A stretch of 64,000 nt of DNA from Ostrinia nubilalis (GCF_963855985.1 NW_026973566.1:4006501-4070500), one strand, 5' to 3'; counted from the stretch's first letter, positions 1 to 12,310 are shown. A program made the numbers and translations. Notes: generated by a model from the letters alone, not told the origin.

Positions 1-249
1 AGCATTATTCAGGGTTACATAACAAAAAAAAAATTTGGAAAAAGTGAAGATTTGTGGCAACACGAGTAAAAGGACCGTCACCTGGAGTAGAATTTTTAGA
101 TTTTTTTTAAATGCCTATTATTTTGAAAATATGCCGCATAGATTTTTTTTTATATTTTTCTGATAACCAGCACAACTTGCCTCAACACCCAGTTCCGGCT
201 TGACGTTACATTACGGGACACCCTGTATATTTAGCTAATTATTATTTTA
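1..249. other. Non-coding DNA with a transposon-like end
   Basis: There is no open frame of note. The stretch is AT-rich, and positions ~207-226 read GGGACACCCTGTATA, a motif that resembles the terminus of many insect DNA transposons. The other terminus lies outside the window, so the element cannot be classified. Confidence 0.35.
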
Positions 250-813
250 TATTTTTTCATATGGATGATGAATCATTTTTTTCCGCTCATGAATCATTTT
301 CAACCAGTGACGACTGTTGTTGTCCATGATGTTCCACTTATACCTTGAAGGATATTTTGAACGAAAACTTTTCTAAAACAAAGAAATTTCTAAATACGTG
401 TCACATTAATGCGCAAAGTAAAAGTAAAAGTGCTTTTTTAAAGCCTACTTACAGAAATAAATGAGTTTTACTGAGTTTTTTTTTACTGAGTATCCCTGCA
501 CACTATACAGACCTTTATGAGACTTTCTTTGGTGAAAACCTTCATGCCAAACTTGTATCAGAAAGTTGGCTGAAGCCTTGCTTGGCCTCAACATCCTATG
601 CCCTGCCAGGATTCGTGCTAATTAGGAATGATCGCACTGGCAAGGGTGGTGGTGGTGTTGCCATCTACCTGCGAAGTGATACACCATACAGGGTTCTAGA
701 AATGTCACCTTCTCTGTACAGTGGTTCCGCTGAATTTATTTTCCTGGAAATAAATGTCAGGGGAGTCAAAGCTGCTCTGGGGGTGGTTTACTGCCCACCT
801 GGCGTTGACTACC
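250..813 (+). pseudogene. LINE-A ORF2 endonuclease, 5' fragment (non-LTR retrotransposon)
   Basis: This is the apurinic-like endonuclease (EEP) domain that nicks the target for reverse transcription. The clearest part is 582-813, with the run GKGGGGVAIYLRS and the later VVYCPPGVDY strand typical of CR1/Jockey-group endonucleases. Upstream, frames at 274-498 continue the same protein (NAQS, then IPAHYTDLYE) but are broken by stops and by a ~70-bp A/T-rich insertion near 428-495. The reading is cut at 813 by the BEL 5' LTR and resumes at 26928. No start codon is assignable. It is dead, and it is the oldest layer of this locus. Confidence 0.8.
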
Positions 814-1048
814 TGTACGGTGTACATAATATTGTATTACACTCAAATCATTCCGTCAGCAATTCCGCCGTTTGTACGTTCTAATTCCGTTCAATAAATC
901 AGTGCTTTCATCGCATTCATAGCAATCACTCGTCATTCTTAGCATTAGCATAACATTGTAATTTACGACATATAGCAATAAACTCTTAACTATCTCAATC
1001 TCCAGTATTTCATTTAGCATTCTTTAGATGTACTTCTCTCACGGTACA
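814..1048 (+). repeat. BEL/Pao 5' LTR (235 bp)
   Basis: The LTR starts TGTACGG, ends CGGTACA and contains AATAAA at ~891. It matches the 3' LTR at 234 of 235 positions by eye; the single difference is C/T in the run TAATTCCG versus TAATTTCG. TSD CTACC precedes it. Confidence 0.93.
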
Positions 1049-1410
1049 TCTAAATGGTCCTTCGAGCAGCGGTATCTGCGGGACCTCTCGTGTCGTGATA
1101 TTTCGTCAAGTGAGGAACCGTGGATTTATCAGTGACAAGTTAGCAGTGATCAATATCATCAGCGAGTGATCAGCTCGCTTATCATCAGCAGCACCGAGTG
1201 TTCAGCTCGCCTACTACAGCAACAGCAGCATAAAGGTTCAACAAGCAGGGCACTTGGACAGCGCGTCATCATCGTCAGGTCGCGCCCAGTACCTATCAAC
1301 ATCAAGCAAGCATCCAGCATCAGCATCAGCATCAGCATCAGAAGAATATTATCAAGTAAGATCTTTCCAATAGCTTACTTTCACACTTCTGTCTATCAAA
1401 ATCAGCAGCA
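1049..1410 (+). promoter_or_regulatory. BEL/Pao leader with primer-binding region
   Basis: Immediately after the LTR comes TCTAAATGGTCCTTCGAGC, which sits where the tRNA primer-binding site is expected and resembles the TGGTCCTTCG start of many arthropod BEL leaders. The rest is non-coding and rich in CAGCAT/CAGCA runs (1313-1340). The gag ATG follows at 1411. Confidence 0.6.
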
Positions 1411-2741
1411 ATGGAGGTTGAAGAAATATATCTAGCACAAGTTGAAATAAATGAAGCAATCAATAAAATACTTACCAACTACAAAAAAGACGGCCCCGAC
1501 CGTAAAACAGCAGACTACTTCAAACGGCGTTTAGATACATTGGAAGCATATTGGGTAGACTATGAGCACAATCATGATAGGTTATGTACAGAAGCAAGCA
1601 GGAGTCATGCCTATTTTATCAATAAAGAATACGAGCAAACATTGGGAAAGTATAATACTATAAAAACTTTGTTTAATCAGCAGTATCAAGAACTAATGAG
1701 AACAAAAATCTCAACAGTTAAGTACCTCAGGTATTCAAGCACGAGCACAGCAGGACAGGAAAGCAAAATAAGAAGATCATCCAGGTCAGTCAGTAGGACA
1801 ACAGTTACCAAGCAGCCGATCAGATCAGTCAGCAGAGCAACAACAGCAATCAGAGGAAAAGCAAGTTCAGTACAAACATCAGGGGTCATCCAGGAAGCTA
1901 GATGAAATGTTGAAAAAACAAACAGCAAACTTCAGAGCTTTTATCAGAACAGTTACTAGCATAGACATAGACAACCTGTCGGACAAATGGGAGCTTGAAG
2001 ACGCCCTAAAATCATTGCAATCACGATGGGTGACTATCGATTGCTTACATTGGGAGATCGACAGCGAGCAAAACGAACAAGATGATTCATACGAGAGACT
2101 TTACACAAAGTATGAGATAAAATACACCGAATTAAAGAAATCAATTAACACAAAATTATGGTCTGTCTCACACAGAGATAAATCTACTCCTTTATTAGAC
2201 ATTCCTATATTTAACGAGTACTATAATCAGTGGGTATCATTCAAAGATTTATTTCAAGAAGCAATACATAACAACCCTTCACTATCCAATGCACAGAAAA
2301 TGCAGTTCCTTAAAAGCAAAGTGAAAGGTGAAGCCGAGAGATTGATACAGCATTTGCAAATTAGTTCAGAAAACTACACTATATGTTGGGATATATTAAA
2401 TCACCGATATAATAACAAAAAACTGTTGTTCACATCATACATAAATATACTTCTTGGTATGCCAAATATTCAGCAACAATCATTTATTACTATCAAAAAG
2501 ATGCATGACGTCACACTAGAATGCCTTCATTCTATCAAAAATTTAGGCATAAACATCAGCACTTGGGATCCGATATTGGTCCATCTACTAACTCAGAAGT
2601 TAGACTGTGAATCTTACAACGACTATGTTGAATACCTACATAAAAAATCCACGTGACCTTCCAAGCTTACAAGAATTATTAGATTCTATAAAACATCTCC
2701 TCAGTATTTCCACAAACAGCAGCCAGCATCAAACATCATGA
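1411..2741 (+). pseudogene. gag: BEL/Pao gag (frameshifted)
   Basis: This is the structural polyprotein that forms the particle. The first frame (1411-1905, ATG start, 164 aa) is a Gln/Lys/Arg-rich N-terminal region. The second frame (from about 1900; 1907-2656) contains the conserved retrotransposon gag-like block with 'PIFNEYYNQWVSFKDLF' and 'KMQFLKSKVKGEAERLI', the signature of the gag domain (DUF1759) of Pao elements. A third frame carries the usual NPRDLPSLQELLD helix (about 2647-2741). The frameshifts near 1900 and 2640 are real breaks, because these proteins are normally one continuous gag-pol. A zinc knuckle lies downstream at 2815-2995. Confidence 0.85.
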
Positions 2742-2814
2742 AAAAACCATATTATTCCTTTAAATCATTCGTATAACAACGCAACAAAACCTTGGCAAAA
2801 TACAATTCACACGT

Positions 2815-5500
2815 AAAGTTTGTAAAAATAATCATGGACTTTACAATTGCAACAGATTCTTGGAAATGAACAACGATATGAAATTAAAAACCATCCGCAA
2901 TTTGCAAGTGTGTGTTAACTGTTTATTCGATCACAATGGGAATAAATGCAAATCATTAAAGCGATGCCGCATTTGCGAAAGCAATCACAATTCTTTGTTA
3001 CACGATTTGCCTTTACAAAGCCGAAGCCGACGACGGCCAGTGGGAATTCAACTAATGCAAAACCGACGCGACAATTTCAACATAATATGGATGCCGCGTC
3101 ACGTGTTTCACAAGAAAACACTTCCGAAATATTATTGGCAACAGCAAAAATCAATGTTTTATCAGCATATGGTACTTAATGTAACCTTGAGAGCTCTAAT
3201 TGATCAAGGGTCACAAATATCATTGATTACAGAACACGCAGCACAAAAACTGGGGTTGAAACGACAGAAATGTAGTGGAGTAATTTTTGGAGTTGGACAA
3301 ACAGAAAATAGCTGCAAGGGCATGTTAGAAATTACATGTTCATCTCTTGTCAGTGATTACTCATTTAACGTCGAGGTTTTAATTATGAACAATCTCGTGA
3401 AGCATTTACCAAGCAAATCTTTTAGCAATCCATCATGGCCACACATAGCAAACATCAACTTGGCCGATCCTGAATTTAACATCAGTCGTCCTGTTGATTT
3501 ATTATTGGGAGCAGAGGTTTATTCGAAAATAATGATGGCCGGAATGCTAAAAGGAACAAATGCAAATCAGCCAATAGCACAACAGACTCATTTAGGTTGG
3601 TTACTCTGTGGTAGCATCAAAACTTATCAATGTAACGTCGTGTTGAACAATTTAGAAGACATCAAGCAGTTTTGGGAAGTAGAAGACATTAATACAGCAT
3701 CCAATTTATCAAACGAAGACCAAAATTGTATTTCTTATTATAAGGAAACAACAAACAGATTGCCAGATGGCCGATACGAGGTCATGTTACCTCTTAGCAG
3801 CGACATAAATGAAAAATTAGGAGCATCCAAGCACATAGCAACAGCTCAATTTCTAAATTTGGAAAGAAAATTTCGTAGAGAGTCAGTTTTAGCTACTGAG
3901 TATAAATTATTCTTCAAAGAATACGAGCAATTACATCATATGGAACGAGCATTAAGCACTGACATCATAGAGTGCTATCTACCACACCACTGTGTACAAC
4001 GAGAGAGCAGCACTACTACAAAATATAGAGCAGTATTTAACGCATCATCAAAAACTTCAACAGGTTATAGTCTAAACGACTTAATGTCTACAGGACCTAA
4101 CCTACAGCAAGACTTGCAAATGTTAATCCTTAAATTCAGAAAATATACTTACGGTTTCACAGCAGACATCGAGAAGATGTACAGGCAGATTTACATAGCA
4201 GAAGAATAATATCAAAAATATCAAAAAGTTGTTTGGAGAGAAGAAGAAGATCAACCTATTCAAATATACAAACTAACTACAGTAACATACGGGACAAAAG
4301 CTGCCCCTTTCTTAGCTATGATGACATTAAAACAACTAGCATCTGATGAACGTGACTCTTTTCCAAAAGCAGCTCAGAGGTGGAATTGTGTAAAGCAATT
4401 GTTATCATTTGACAGTTCATAACGTACGATTATTCTGTCAAACGCTTTGTTTAACTGACTTTATCGTACGTTATGAACTGTCAAATGATTACGATTGCTT
4501 TACACAATTCCACCTCAGGTTGTGGAAGAGTCATTTTACATGGACGACTTGGTCCATGGAGCTTACACATTGAACGACGGTAAACAATTGATACAAGATG
4601 TACACTCATTACTTAAAAAAGGTGGCTTTAACTTGAGAAAGTGGTCGTCTAATAATCGAGACATTTTAGAAACATTGAAATCGACAGTGAGAAACAAACT
4701 ATGTTTAATTTCAAGTCTCAAAATAAAGCAAAAATCTTAGGCCTATTTTGGGACCCGACAACAGATAAATTCATGTTTGACATCAATATATCAATCAATA
4801 TGCAAACCAACCAAAAGACAGCTGTTATCCGAAATATCAAAGATTTTTGACCCTCTTGGTTGGCTGGCACCAGTAACAACAAAACTCAAATTAATGTTTC
4901 AAAAAGTTTATATCCTCGGACTGGAATGGGATGAGGAGATTCCGAATGATATAGCAAGCGAGTGGGATGAATTGCAAAAAGAAATCATTATCATAAACTA
5001 TTACGAAATACCACGGTGGATCGGGTGCAACGAGCATGACGTCATTCAATTACACGGCTTCTGTGACACATCGTCGCAAGCTCACGCCTGCGTAATTTAC
5101 GCCAAGCTAAAAAATCAACAAAAGGCTATCATTATCGCAGCAAAATCGAAACTTATACCTACCTCAAAAGAACTGACTATACCACAATTGGAGCTCTGTG
5201 CAGCAGACCTACTAGCAAAATTAATGACAAAAGTTTTGGAGAGTTTAGATCAACATAAAATTGAATTTTGGTTGGAGCGACTCTAAAGTCGTATTAGCAT
5301 GGCTACAGAATCCAAGCAACATATGGAAACAGTTTGTGATGAATAGAGTGAAAAATGTCACCAAGTTATACCTACCAATTGTTGGCGTTACGTAAAGTCA
5401 GCTGAGAACCCCGCTGACTCAGCAAGCAGAGGTCAATTTCCTTCACAACTGAAAGAAAACACTTTATGGATTAATGGCCCGAATTGGCTACCTACGTATC
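2815..5500 (+). pseudogene. pol: BEL/Pao pol: zinc knuckle, protease, RT, RNase H (broken)
   Basis: Order seen: Cys/His knuckles (VCVNCLFDHN and CRICESNHNSLLH, ~2905-2990); aspartic protease of the Pao A17 type with LIDQGSQ at ~3195; RT with FTADIEKMYRQI (~4157) and the catalytic YMDD at ~4537 (SFYMDDLVHG); RNase H with FCDTSSQAHA near 5060 and IPQLELCAADLLAKL near 5180. Lesions: in-frame TAA at 4207-4209, the 138-bp MITE at 4378-4515 between two RT blocks, and frameshifts near 4730, 4800 and 5280. After each lesion the expected Pao sequence resumes, so the gene was complete before decay. Confidence 0.88.
4378..4515. mobile_element. 138-bp fold-back MITE inside BEL RT
   Basis: This is a nearly perfect palindrome. 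The first ~55 bases (AGGTGGAATTGTGTAAAGCA onward) are repeated in reverse complement at the end, around a ~30-base loop near 4430-4460. It is flanked by CAG (4375-4377 and 4516-4518), which extends to CTCAG if the ends are taken as slightly unequal. Its removal with one CAG restores the Pao RT frame (AAQVVEESF). It brings an in-frame TAA. The superfamily is unknown. Confidence 0.85.
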
Positions 5501-7100
5501 AAAGCGAGGAAGTTAGCAACCAAGAAATATTTATTACACACGAAGAAGAGAAGAAAGCACAGCAAAGCAACGTCGTAACACAACCTGAAACAGATGAATC
5601 AATTATTAAGCGATTATTAGCAAAGCACAGCTCATTACCACGCATCATTCGAATTGTAGCATGGATATTGAGAATTATTAGCAAAGAAAAACAAAAGCAG
5701 ACCTACTTAACACTAAATGAATTAAAACAAGCACAGTTATTAATTATCAAACACATACAAAGCGAAGCATTTAAAGAAGAAATAAGCAACTTAGAAGCAA
5801 ATAAAAATGTTTCACTAAAAAGCAAAATATCAAAACTAAAACCTTACCTGGATGAAAATAACATCCTGCGAGTCGGAGGAAGATTAGTTAATGCAAATAT
5901 TAACACTGAAATGAAACATCCAATTATAATACCAGGAGGAATGCGGTTATCAGAACTCATCATAGATCACACTCATAAACTGACGTTCCACGGAGGAGAA
6001 CAGTTAACTAACGCCGTCATCAGACAAAAATATTGGATTGTAGGCGGAAACAGATTGACAAAGAAACAAATACGCTTATGTGTAACTTGCAGAAAAAACG
6101 AACCAAGCAAACACAATCAAGTTATGGGCGATTTACCATCAGCTCGCAGCAACCCCTCAAGACCTTTCTATCATACAGGAGTCGATTACACAGGGCATGT
6201 TTTCATCAAATCAAACAAAGGTCGAGGGACGAAAACCACTAAGGGCTACGTAGCGGTTTTCGTTTGCATGGCCACGAAGGCCGTTCATTTGGAACTAGTT
6301 TCCGATTTAACGTCTTCAGCTTTTCTCGCGGCGCTAAAAAGAATGGCGGCTAGAAAAGGAACACCAGGCCATTTATACAGTGATCAGGGGATATGTTTCA
6401 TCAAAGCAAATCGAGTTTTACAAGAAGAGCACATAGAACAATTACAGTCAAATCAAGATTTTATGACAGAGATTACTGAATTGGGTATACATTGGCATTT
6501 TAATGCTCCATCTTGGCCCTCAGCCGGCGGCCTGTGGGAGGCTGCGTTAAGAGCCTAAAGTATCATCTGAAACGCGTGGTTGGTGACCAAAGGCTAACCT
6601 ACGAAGAATACAGCACAATATTGGCTCAACTGGAGGCCTGTCTGAATTCAAGGCCATTATGTTCGCTATCAGAAGATCCTGATGATCTGAACTTTTTGAC
6701 ACCATCGTATTTTTTGACTAATGGCCCTACATTGTCACTTTACGACACAGAAACTGATTTACGCACTCGGTGGCATTTAGCACAAAAAACATTTAAAGAC
6801 ATATGGAAAAGATGGCGTACTGAATATCTAACCCAATTAACACAACGCAGTAAATGGACACGACCGCAGAAAAATATCGACTTAAACGACATAGTTATAA
6901 TCCACGACGCAAATCTTCCAGCCGGAAAATGGGCCCAGGGTCGGGTTGTTGAACTTCACCCTGGAGCAAACGGCTATGTTCGAGTTGTGACCCTAAAAAC
7001 AAAAAATGGTTATCTAAAAAGACCAATTGTCAAAGTATCAGTACTGCCAACTAATCCAGAGACATCTAATACAGAGCAAATAAGCAAAAACACTAATTAG
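5501..7100 (+). pseudogene. pol: BEL/Pao integrase (frameshifted)
   Basis: This part inserts the cDNA into chromosomes. Seen: HHCC zinc region (HGGEQLTNAVIRQKYWI, then CVTCRKNEPSKH, ~5990-6115); catalytic core with GVDYTGHVF (first Asp, ~6185), VAVFVCMATKAVHLELV (~6250), LYSDQGICF (second Asp, ~6375; the Asn usual after SD is replaced by Gln), and GGLWEA (third acidic residue, ~6530). The frame breaks at ~6556 and resumes with KSLKYHLKRVVG through LTPSYFLTNGP and the C-terminal WRTEYLTQL region to a TAG at 7098. The core is recognisable, but the frameshift separates the core from the C-terminal domain. Confidence 0.88.
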
Positions 7101-7190
7101 CAAGGAGACCGCCGCCGACGACAAACAAGAAACAAAATGCAAACAAACAAAAAAGGGAATGTGCCTAGCAACAATGATAATGTCTATGTT

Positions 7191-7296
7191 TGAAAATTAT
7201 AAATCACTTGAAAAAATCGAACTGCCTAAGGCGGGAATTGAACCCACGAGTTGAATTAGTTTGAGATGCGACTCTTAACGCTAAAAATTAAATAAC
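7191..7296 (+). repeat. Left SINE copy, 5' part inverted
   Basis: Positions 7191-7249 are the reverse complement of the T-arm/3' acceptor part and linker of the SINE at 24583-24731. After four filler bases (GTTG), 7254-7296 match the SINE 3' part (24689-24731) in direct orientation, identical by eye over 43 bp. This inverted-5'/direct-3' arrangement is what twin priming leaves. Confidence 0.75.
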
Positions 7297-7470
7297 TATG
7301 TAAAAGAGCTGTTTCATCTTAACTGACAGTTAAATATTTGCAACAATATTTCTGTTAGATGTAGGGTAGGTATACTTATTTTATTTATTTATTTATTTTA
7401 TTTTATTTGGGATAACAAACAATTGCGCAATATTGCAAATACAACTGCTGAACATTAAATAAACTTATAG

Positions 7471-8401
7471 GGGAGAGTTCGGTATATTGTACCGCCGGGT
7501 AAATTGTACCACCCTCATATTTCGTAAAGTATTTATTGAATGTCTGTAATTGCAACACTCAGCGATACACAACTAAAATCAATTACTATCGGCCATGTGG
7601 TTTTTGCCGTGACAACAAACACGTGTGTTTTATTTTGAAAAGTATTTTTTCATTGTTTTCAAGTAACTTTTGACAGTACATGTTTAGTTTGTAATTTTGT
7701 TAAATTTAATCACAGGGTGTTTCTAATATATTATTTAGAAGCGTAAATTAGTGTGGATTACAATTATTTGAAACATTTTTCGGTATTTATAAGCTATATT
7801 TTTTACCGATTTTTTAAAAGCACTATCACCTAGTCGGCTAAATTGTACCACATCAAGTTGTATGGAACTTTACAAAAGGATTTTGAAATTTTTTTTAGTA
7901 AATCATATTTTGAAGTTATAATAGCGAAGTTATGTTTGACTAACAATAAATGAAAGCAAAAGACTGGCAAAGTAGATTAGGTACAAGTGTGCGTTACGAT
8001 AATTGGAATTACAAAACTTGTACTCAAAATCGTGATAACGTGTAAAACAATATCGATTGTCTATGTTATTAACTACTGTTCCTTTTCGTTTCCTAATTTG
8101 TTAAGAATGTATCGTATAATATTTTGCCATAGTATTTTTATAGGCTTGAAATTTATTGAAATCCAATTTAGTAACCCTGTGGTACAAATTATCGAACCGG
8201 TTGGCTAAATTGGACCGAAGCTCTGAACTCGTACTTTGTTGATTTGTGCTAAATATACAACAATCATGTTAATTAATACTTATGAAATAGTAAGTTGAAT
8301 AATGTATCTTTTATTATATACCATGGACATTAGCAAAAACAAAAGAAAACTATGTGTAAAATGGGATTGAAAAAAACTGGTCCAAATTGGCGGACTCTCC
8401 C
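7471..8401. mobile_element. MITE-like element, ~930 bp
   Basis: The ends are imperfect inverted repeats: GGGAGAGTTCGG at the left and GGGAGAGTCCGCC read inward from the right. A motif TAAATTGTACCAC or TAAATTGGACC recurs next to the left end (~7500), inside (~7840, ~8205) and near the right end (~8380), so terminal motifs are repeated internally. There is no coding frame. The TSD is not resolved. Confidence 0.6.
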
Positions 8402-8463
8402 TTACTATTACGCAACCAGCACTATTATCCTCATAGTAATATTACAAACTTATTTTGGTACAA

Positions 8464-10357
8464 CCCAAGTAGCATTTTACTCCATTTAAGAGTTCACATT
8501 TAGTTCCAATGTGTACTTAAAGCATTAGTACAGTTCACTCGTGATGTATAAGCTGTATTATTGCAATTAATTACACCTATACCTGTCTAAGGGACTTATA
8601 GGAGTGTAGACTAGTGTAGAGTTATACTTTTATACGATTGTTGGTGTTATAATACTCTAACAACTATCCTTTAGTCAGCCGTCTGACTAAGAGCATTATA
8701 GGAGGGTAGAGATACGGCAACCGCTGTTTAACGGCCTACTTGTACGATGTTATAGAGCTAGCATTTTAATAGAACACACGTGGTCATTTATAAAGCCAAA
8801 GGCTGTTATGTTTACTTGTTTTAGACTGTTATACAGCTAGTAGCTATAGTAGGACTTGTTTGTGATAATTAAAATAACATTTTTTTACTATCTGTACAAA
8901 AGTGTTTCAATGGTTCGCATGTGCACTGTAGGCTGTTAAAAGGACTATATGTGTTGTCCATTAACATCGATAGCAGTTTATTTGTCCACAAGTACTACTC
9001 TTATTTGCTTTAAGCTGAACATGAATGTGAATGTGATATTCTATTACACATTTCCCCAAGCCTGTTTTTAGTTGTTCATGGTGGTTCTGTACATGATGCA
9101 GAGGAAAATATTATGCCTGAACCTGAAATTTCCCTTCAAAATATACAGATATCAGAGTGTGATGATTGCAGTTCTAGTGATAGAGATTTTGATTTGGACA
9201 ATTATTTAACCTTTCGCAAAAAAATAAGAACATGGGCTATTGAAAATCGTATTCCTCATTCCGCTTTGAATAAATTGTCAGGCATAATAAACGAATTTAA
9301 ACCGGAAACACTACCGTCTGATGCTTTAGGTATTCATTCTTGACTATTAGTACCTGGGCTAGGCGATTTAACGGACATTAATAATTTTTATTGCGGATCT
9401 CTAAAATTTTAGTATTTGAATGAATTAAAGATACACAATTGACCTGAACTAGGTACATCTTAAAGCTGTACATAAGTTCACATTAGAATAAATTTATAGA
9501 CATTAGCGCTGTAGTGGTACAAATGTGGAACTTCATATAGATAACAGCATTCTAACAGAACACATGTGAACCTAATATACGCTCACCGCATTAAATTGGA
9601 GTTATAACAGTTCACATAGCCGTATTTCATTTCCACCATTTTGTTGTACATAACCTGAAATATTTACCAAATAAATCTCCAAAATAAATGCAGATTTATC
9701 ACAAAATTCGCAGATAGAGCGATTGAGTTTTGGTTTTATGTTATAATTAATTACCGTAATATAATTATAATGCCAATACAATATCAAAAACTGAAAATTG
9801 TAGATTTCCTCTCAGCCAGTTTTAAATATGTATACATTTCACGATAAAGTTTCATTCCCAATGGCATTAACATTATTAAGTATTTAAAACCCGTGTTATT
9901 ATTTGCATAAATGATTATCCGCCCGAGTTGTTTCCCTCTTGGCACTCACGTACAAATACTATATAACTAATGTTAAAATGTGGAAATAATTTAGGACACA
10001 GGTGAACTTTATGTAGCATTGGAGTACTTTTGTCGGACTTTATAACTTTGAAAGCTGTGCATTTAGCCACTTGTTACTATTTATTACACTCACGTACGTT
10101 GTATGGTTCACACTGCGTCCCATATAGTGCCGTAAGTCAGCCTTAAGTCCGATGTTACTACTTAAACTGCTATTATAATGCTATTATACTGCCAATGTAC
10201 AGCCATAGTGAACTTAAGGCTGTCTAATTTGTGCCCAAACTGGTTCTATAAAACCATTATAGCAAGCTATACAGCTCGTATACAGCTGACATACACAGCT
10301 TGTGGAGTACATGTGAACGACTAGACATACTATATAGAACCCCGAATGCTACTTGGG
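8464..10357. mobile_element. Non-autonomous DNA transposon, ~1.9 kb
   Basis: The 13-bp perfect terminal inverted repeat CCCAAGTAGCATT lies at 8464-8476 and, inverted, at 10345-10357. The outer ~500 bp on each side are rich in short recurring words (TGTGAAC, TTATAG, CAGCT). One short open frame (9113-9343) looks like the N-terminus of a transposon protein and then stops, so this is probably an internal deletion derivative. No clear TSD is visible. Confidence 0.65.
9113..9343 (+). pseudogene. Truncated transposon-protein N-terminus
   Basis: The 76-residue frame has an ATG. The first 30 residues are acidic. Residues ~35-70 (RTWAIENRIPHSALNKL ... LPSDA) resemble, from memory, a short helical N-terminal domain common to uncharacterised arthropod transposon proteins, which usually continues with an 'ARTLL' stretch. 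Here the frame diverges right after LPSDA and ends. The 1.9-kb element around it has no other coding capacity, so the product is unlikely to act as a transposase. Confidence 0.4.
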
Positions 10358-10382
10358 AAGCTAACCAAGCAAAAAAACAGTG

Positions 10383-10796
10383 TTATAATATGTGCTTTAA
10401 CTTAATGCAAAGAAGAGAAAAAACAAATACAATTAAGGTACAAACATTCGTTAATACATCAAGGATACACTTTCTGAACTTTGAGGGAGACACTACAAAT
10501 AAATCGATATCAGTAAAATATTTGTTGTATGCATCCATTAATCGCCATAAAGGAGCTCTTTTGCCAGCGTTAGTTCGACATCGTTTAGGAGCAAAAAGTC
10601 TGTGAGTGTAAGCGTCTCGTATACGCTGGGAGCGACTGGGGATGCGCAGGTAAATTTGATTGATTTCGGGGACTAACCATGTCTCTGATAGAATTATAAC
10701 ATCGTAGCACTCCGCCATAATATTGTTGTAAAGAGTATTTAATTTAGTTCTAAGACCCCTGCAGTTCTGATAATACAATGCTAAATTATTAGCCAT
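10383..10796 (-). pseudogene. LINE-B ORF2 start (endonuclease N-terminus), internally deleted
   Basis: From the ATG at 10796 leftward the frame reads MANNLALYYQNCRGLRTK and DVIILSETWL, the first two strands of an EEP endonuclease of an insect non-LTR retrotransposon. After ~55 residues the sequence departs from the family. The element is truncated at ~10360, next to the DNA transposon end. ORF1 of the same element lies upstream at 11250-12127. Confidence 0.75.
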
Positions 10797-11249
10797 TGCT
10801 CTGAGTGGAAATACCAAATATTACTGAAGGAACCTCAATAGTAAGATATCCTGTGCTACAAATACAGTGAAATCGAAAGTTATGCAATAATTTTCTTATA
10901 GTAAATATCTTTCACAAGAGATGTATAGTGCAATAAAATAAGTAAAATGCATTAATAAACCATAATAATATGTATCCTTAAAGAAGTATACTTTTAAAAA
11001 AGCAAACCAGTGCGATTTATCAAATATTTCAACATGAAAGTAAGCGGCGGTCAGTCTAAGAAAATAGTGAATACCTGCGGTCCCAGTCAGCGCGCAGAGC
11101 ACTGCGACGTATAGAGAACTCAAACACAACACAACATATGCAACATAATAATACGGTGACAAGTGAAGTGTATCGTTAAAGACAGCACTATTACACTCAC
11201 GTTTGGCGAACAATGAATGCACAAATATTAAAAAAAAACAATGTAACAC

Positions 11250-12127
11250 TAATGTAAATGGGAATTGGGCTTAAGTTTAGATAAGTCTTTTTCTGTGCGG
11301 ATAGCGAAGGCAGGAGTAGTGACGTCGGCCCTGACCAGGATAACTCCATGTTTGATCCAGGCAAATTTGAATCCCGCTTCACGGGCGAGATCTCGGGCTT
11401 TACAAAAAGTTTTTTAATATTTAGTGTCAAGTGTTCATTGATAAATCTTCCGTGAAGGACCTTGAATATTTAACTGTTCTGATTCGAGCCCTTTATTCAA
11501 GCGTGTGGCAGAGATGAAGTTGTCCCGGGTGATTTGACTAGCAAATTTTACAACTATGTTCTTTGGACGAGTAATATTCGGGCTGTTTTGCGGCACACGA
11601 TGGATGTTGACGATGTCACGTGTAGACATTGGCAGTTTGATGACCTGAGCGATATTCTCAATGATTGAGATTAAGTTTTCTCCTCGTTTCTCAGGCAGAT
11701 TACTAATTTCGAGGTTACAGTTGCGCGCTCTCTGTTCCATGCTCTCAAGTTTTGCCTCCAGGTCAGCTATCCGAGGTTCATTTGACTCCATTTTTTTCTC
11801 AAATGCCTGGACTCGGTTCCTAACATCTATTGTGTTCTTTTCGAGATTGTCATATTTATCGCTTAGGAATCGGACAGAGGTTTTAACTTCTTCGAATTCT
11901 TTCAATAATCTAGAAAGCGTTGCATCGTGCTTCCCGAACCATTTCTCCATCATAGTCGACATACTCTCTTGGAATGCCTTAAATTCTTGTCGGAGCTCGA
12001 ATTCTTGACCTTTCCGGAGCGTAACGTGGTGTGGAGGTGAGTCTTTGTCGCTGAGTGATTCATCTATACTCATTCCACCTCGCTCAGTCCCGTCTTCATG
12101 TGTAAAGGTGCTATTTTTTGCTGCCAT
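11250..12127 (-). pseudogene. LINE-B ORF1 (gag-like, coiled coil plus RNA-binding fold)
   Basis: The frame 12127-11435 begins with an ATG (MAAKNSTFTHEDG) and is open for 230 aa. It has an acidic N-terminus, a heptad-rich coiled coil (~residues 70-140), then RNCNLEISNLPEKRGENL and NIHRVPQNSPNITRP, the RRM-like part of LINE ORF1 proteins. It stops at ~11437. The expected C-terminal half continues in another frame (ARDLAREAGFKFAWI..., ~11280-11400), so one frameshift truncates it. The protein would bind the LINE RNA. Confidence 0.8.
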
Positions 12128-12310
12128 GATGGTGAACTCAATACGGGGACTCTAAGTGATAGGTTACTCTGCGTGGGATACACAAAAGGTGGCGAGCGCT
12201 GCACGGAGCGAGCGAGATAACTTGTTTACTACGTCACTGACACACACGCACGGAGCTCGAGACGGCACGCACAGCCGGTTTGCGCCAGCGCTTGCGACGG
12301 AATGTATATA
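12128..12310 (-). other. LINE-B 5' leader
   Basis: GC-rich leader immediately 5' of the ORF1 ATG on the - strand, cut at 12310 by the palindromic MITE. No coding frame is supported. Confidence 0.45.
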
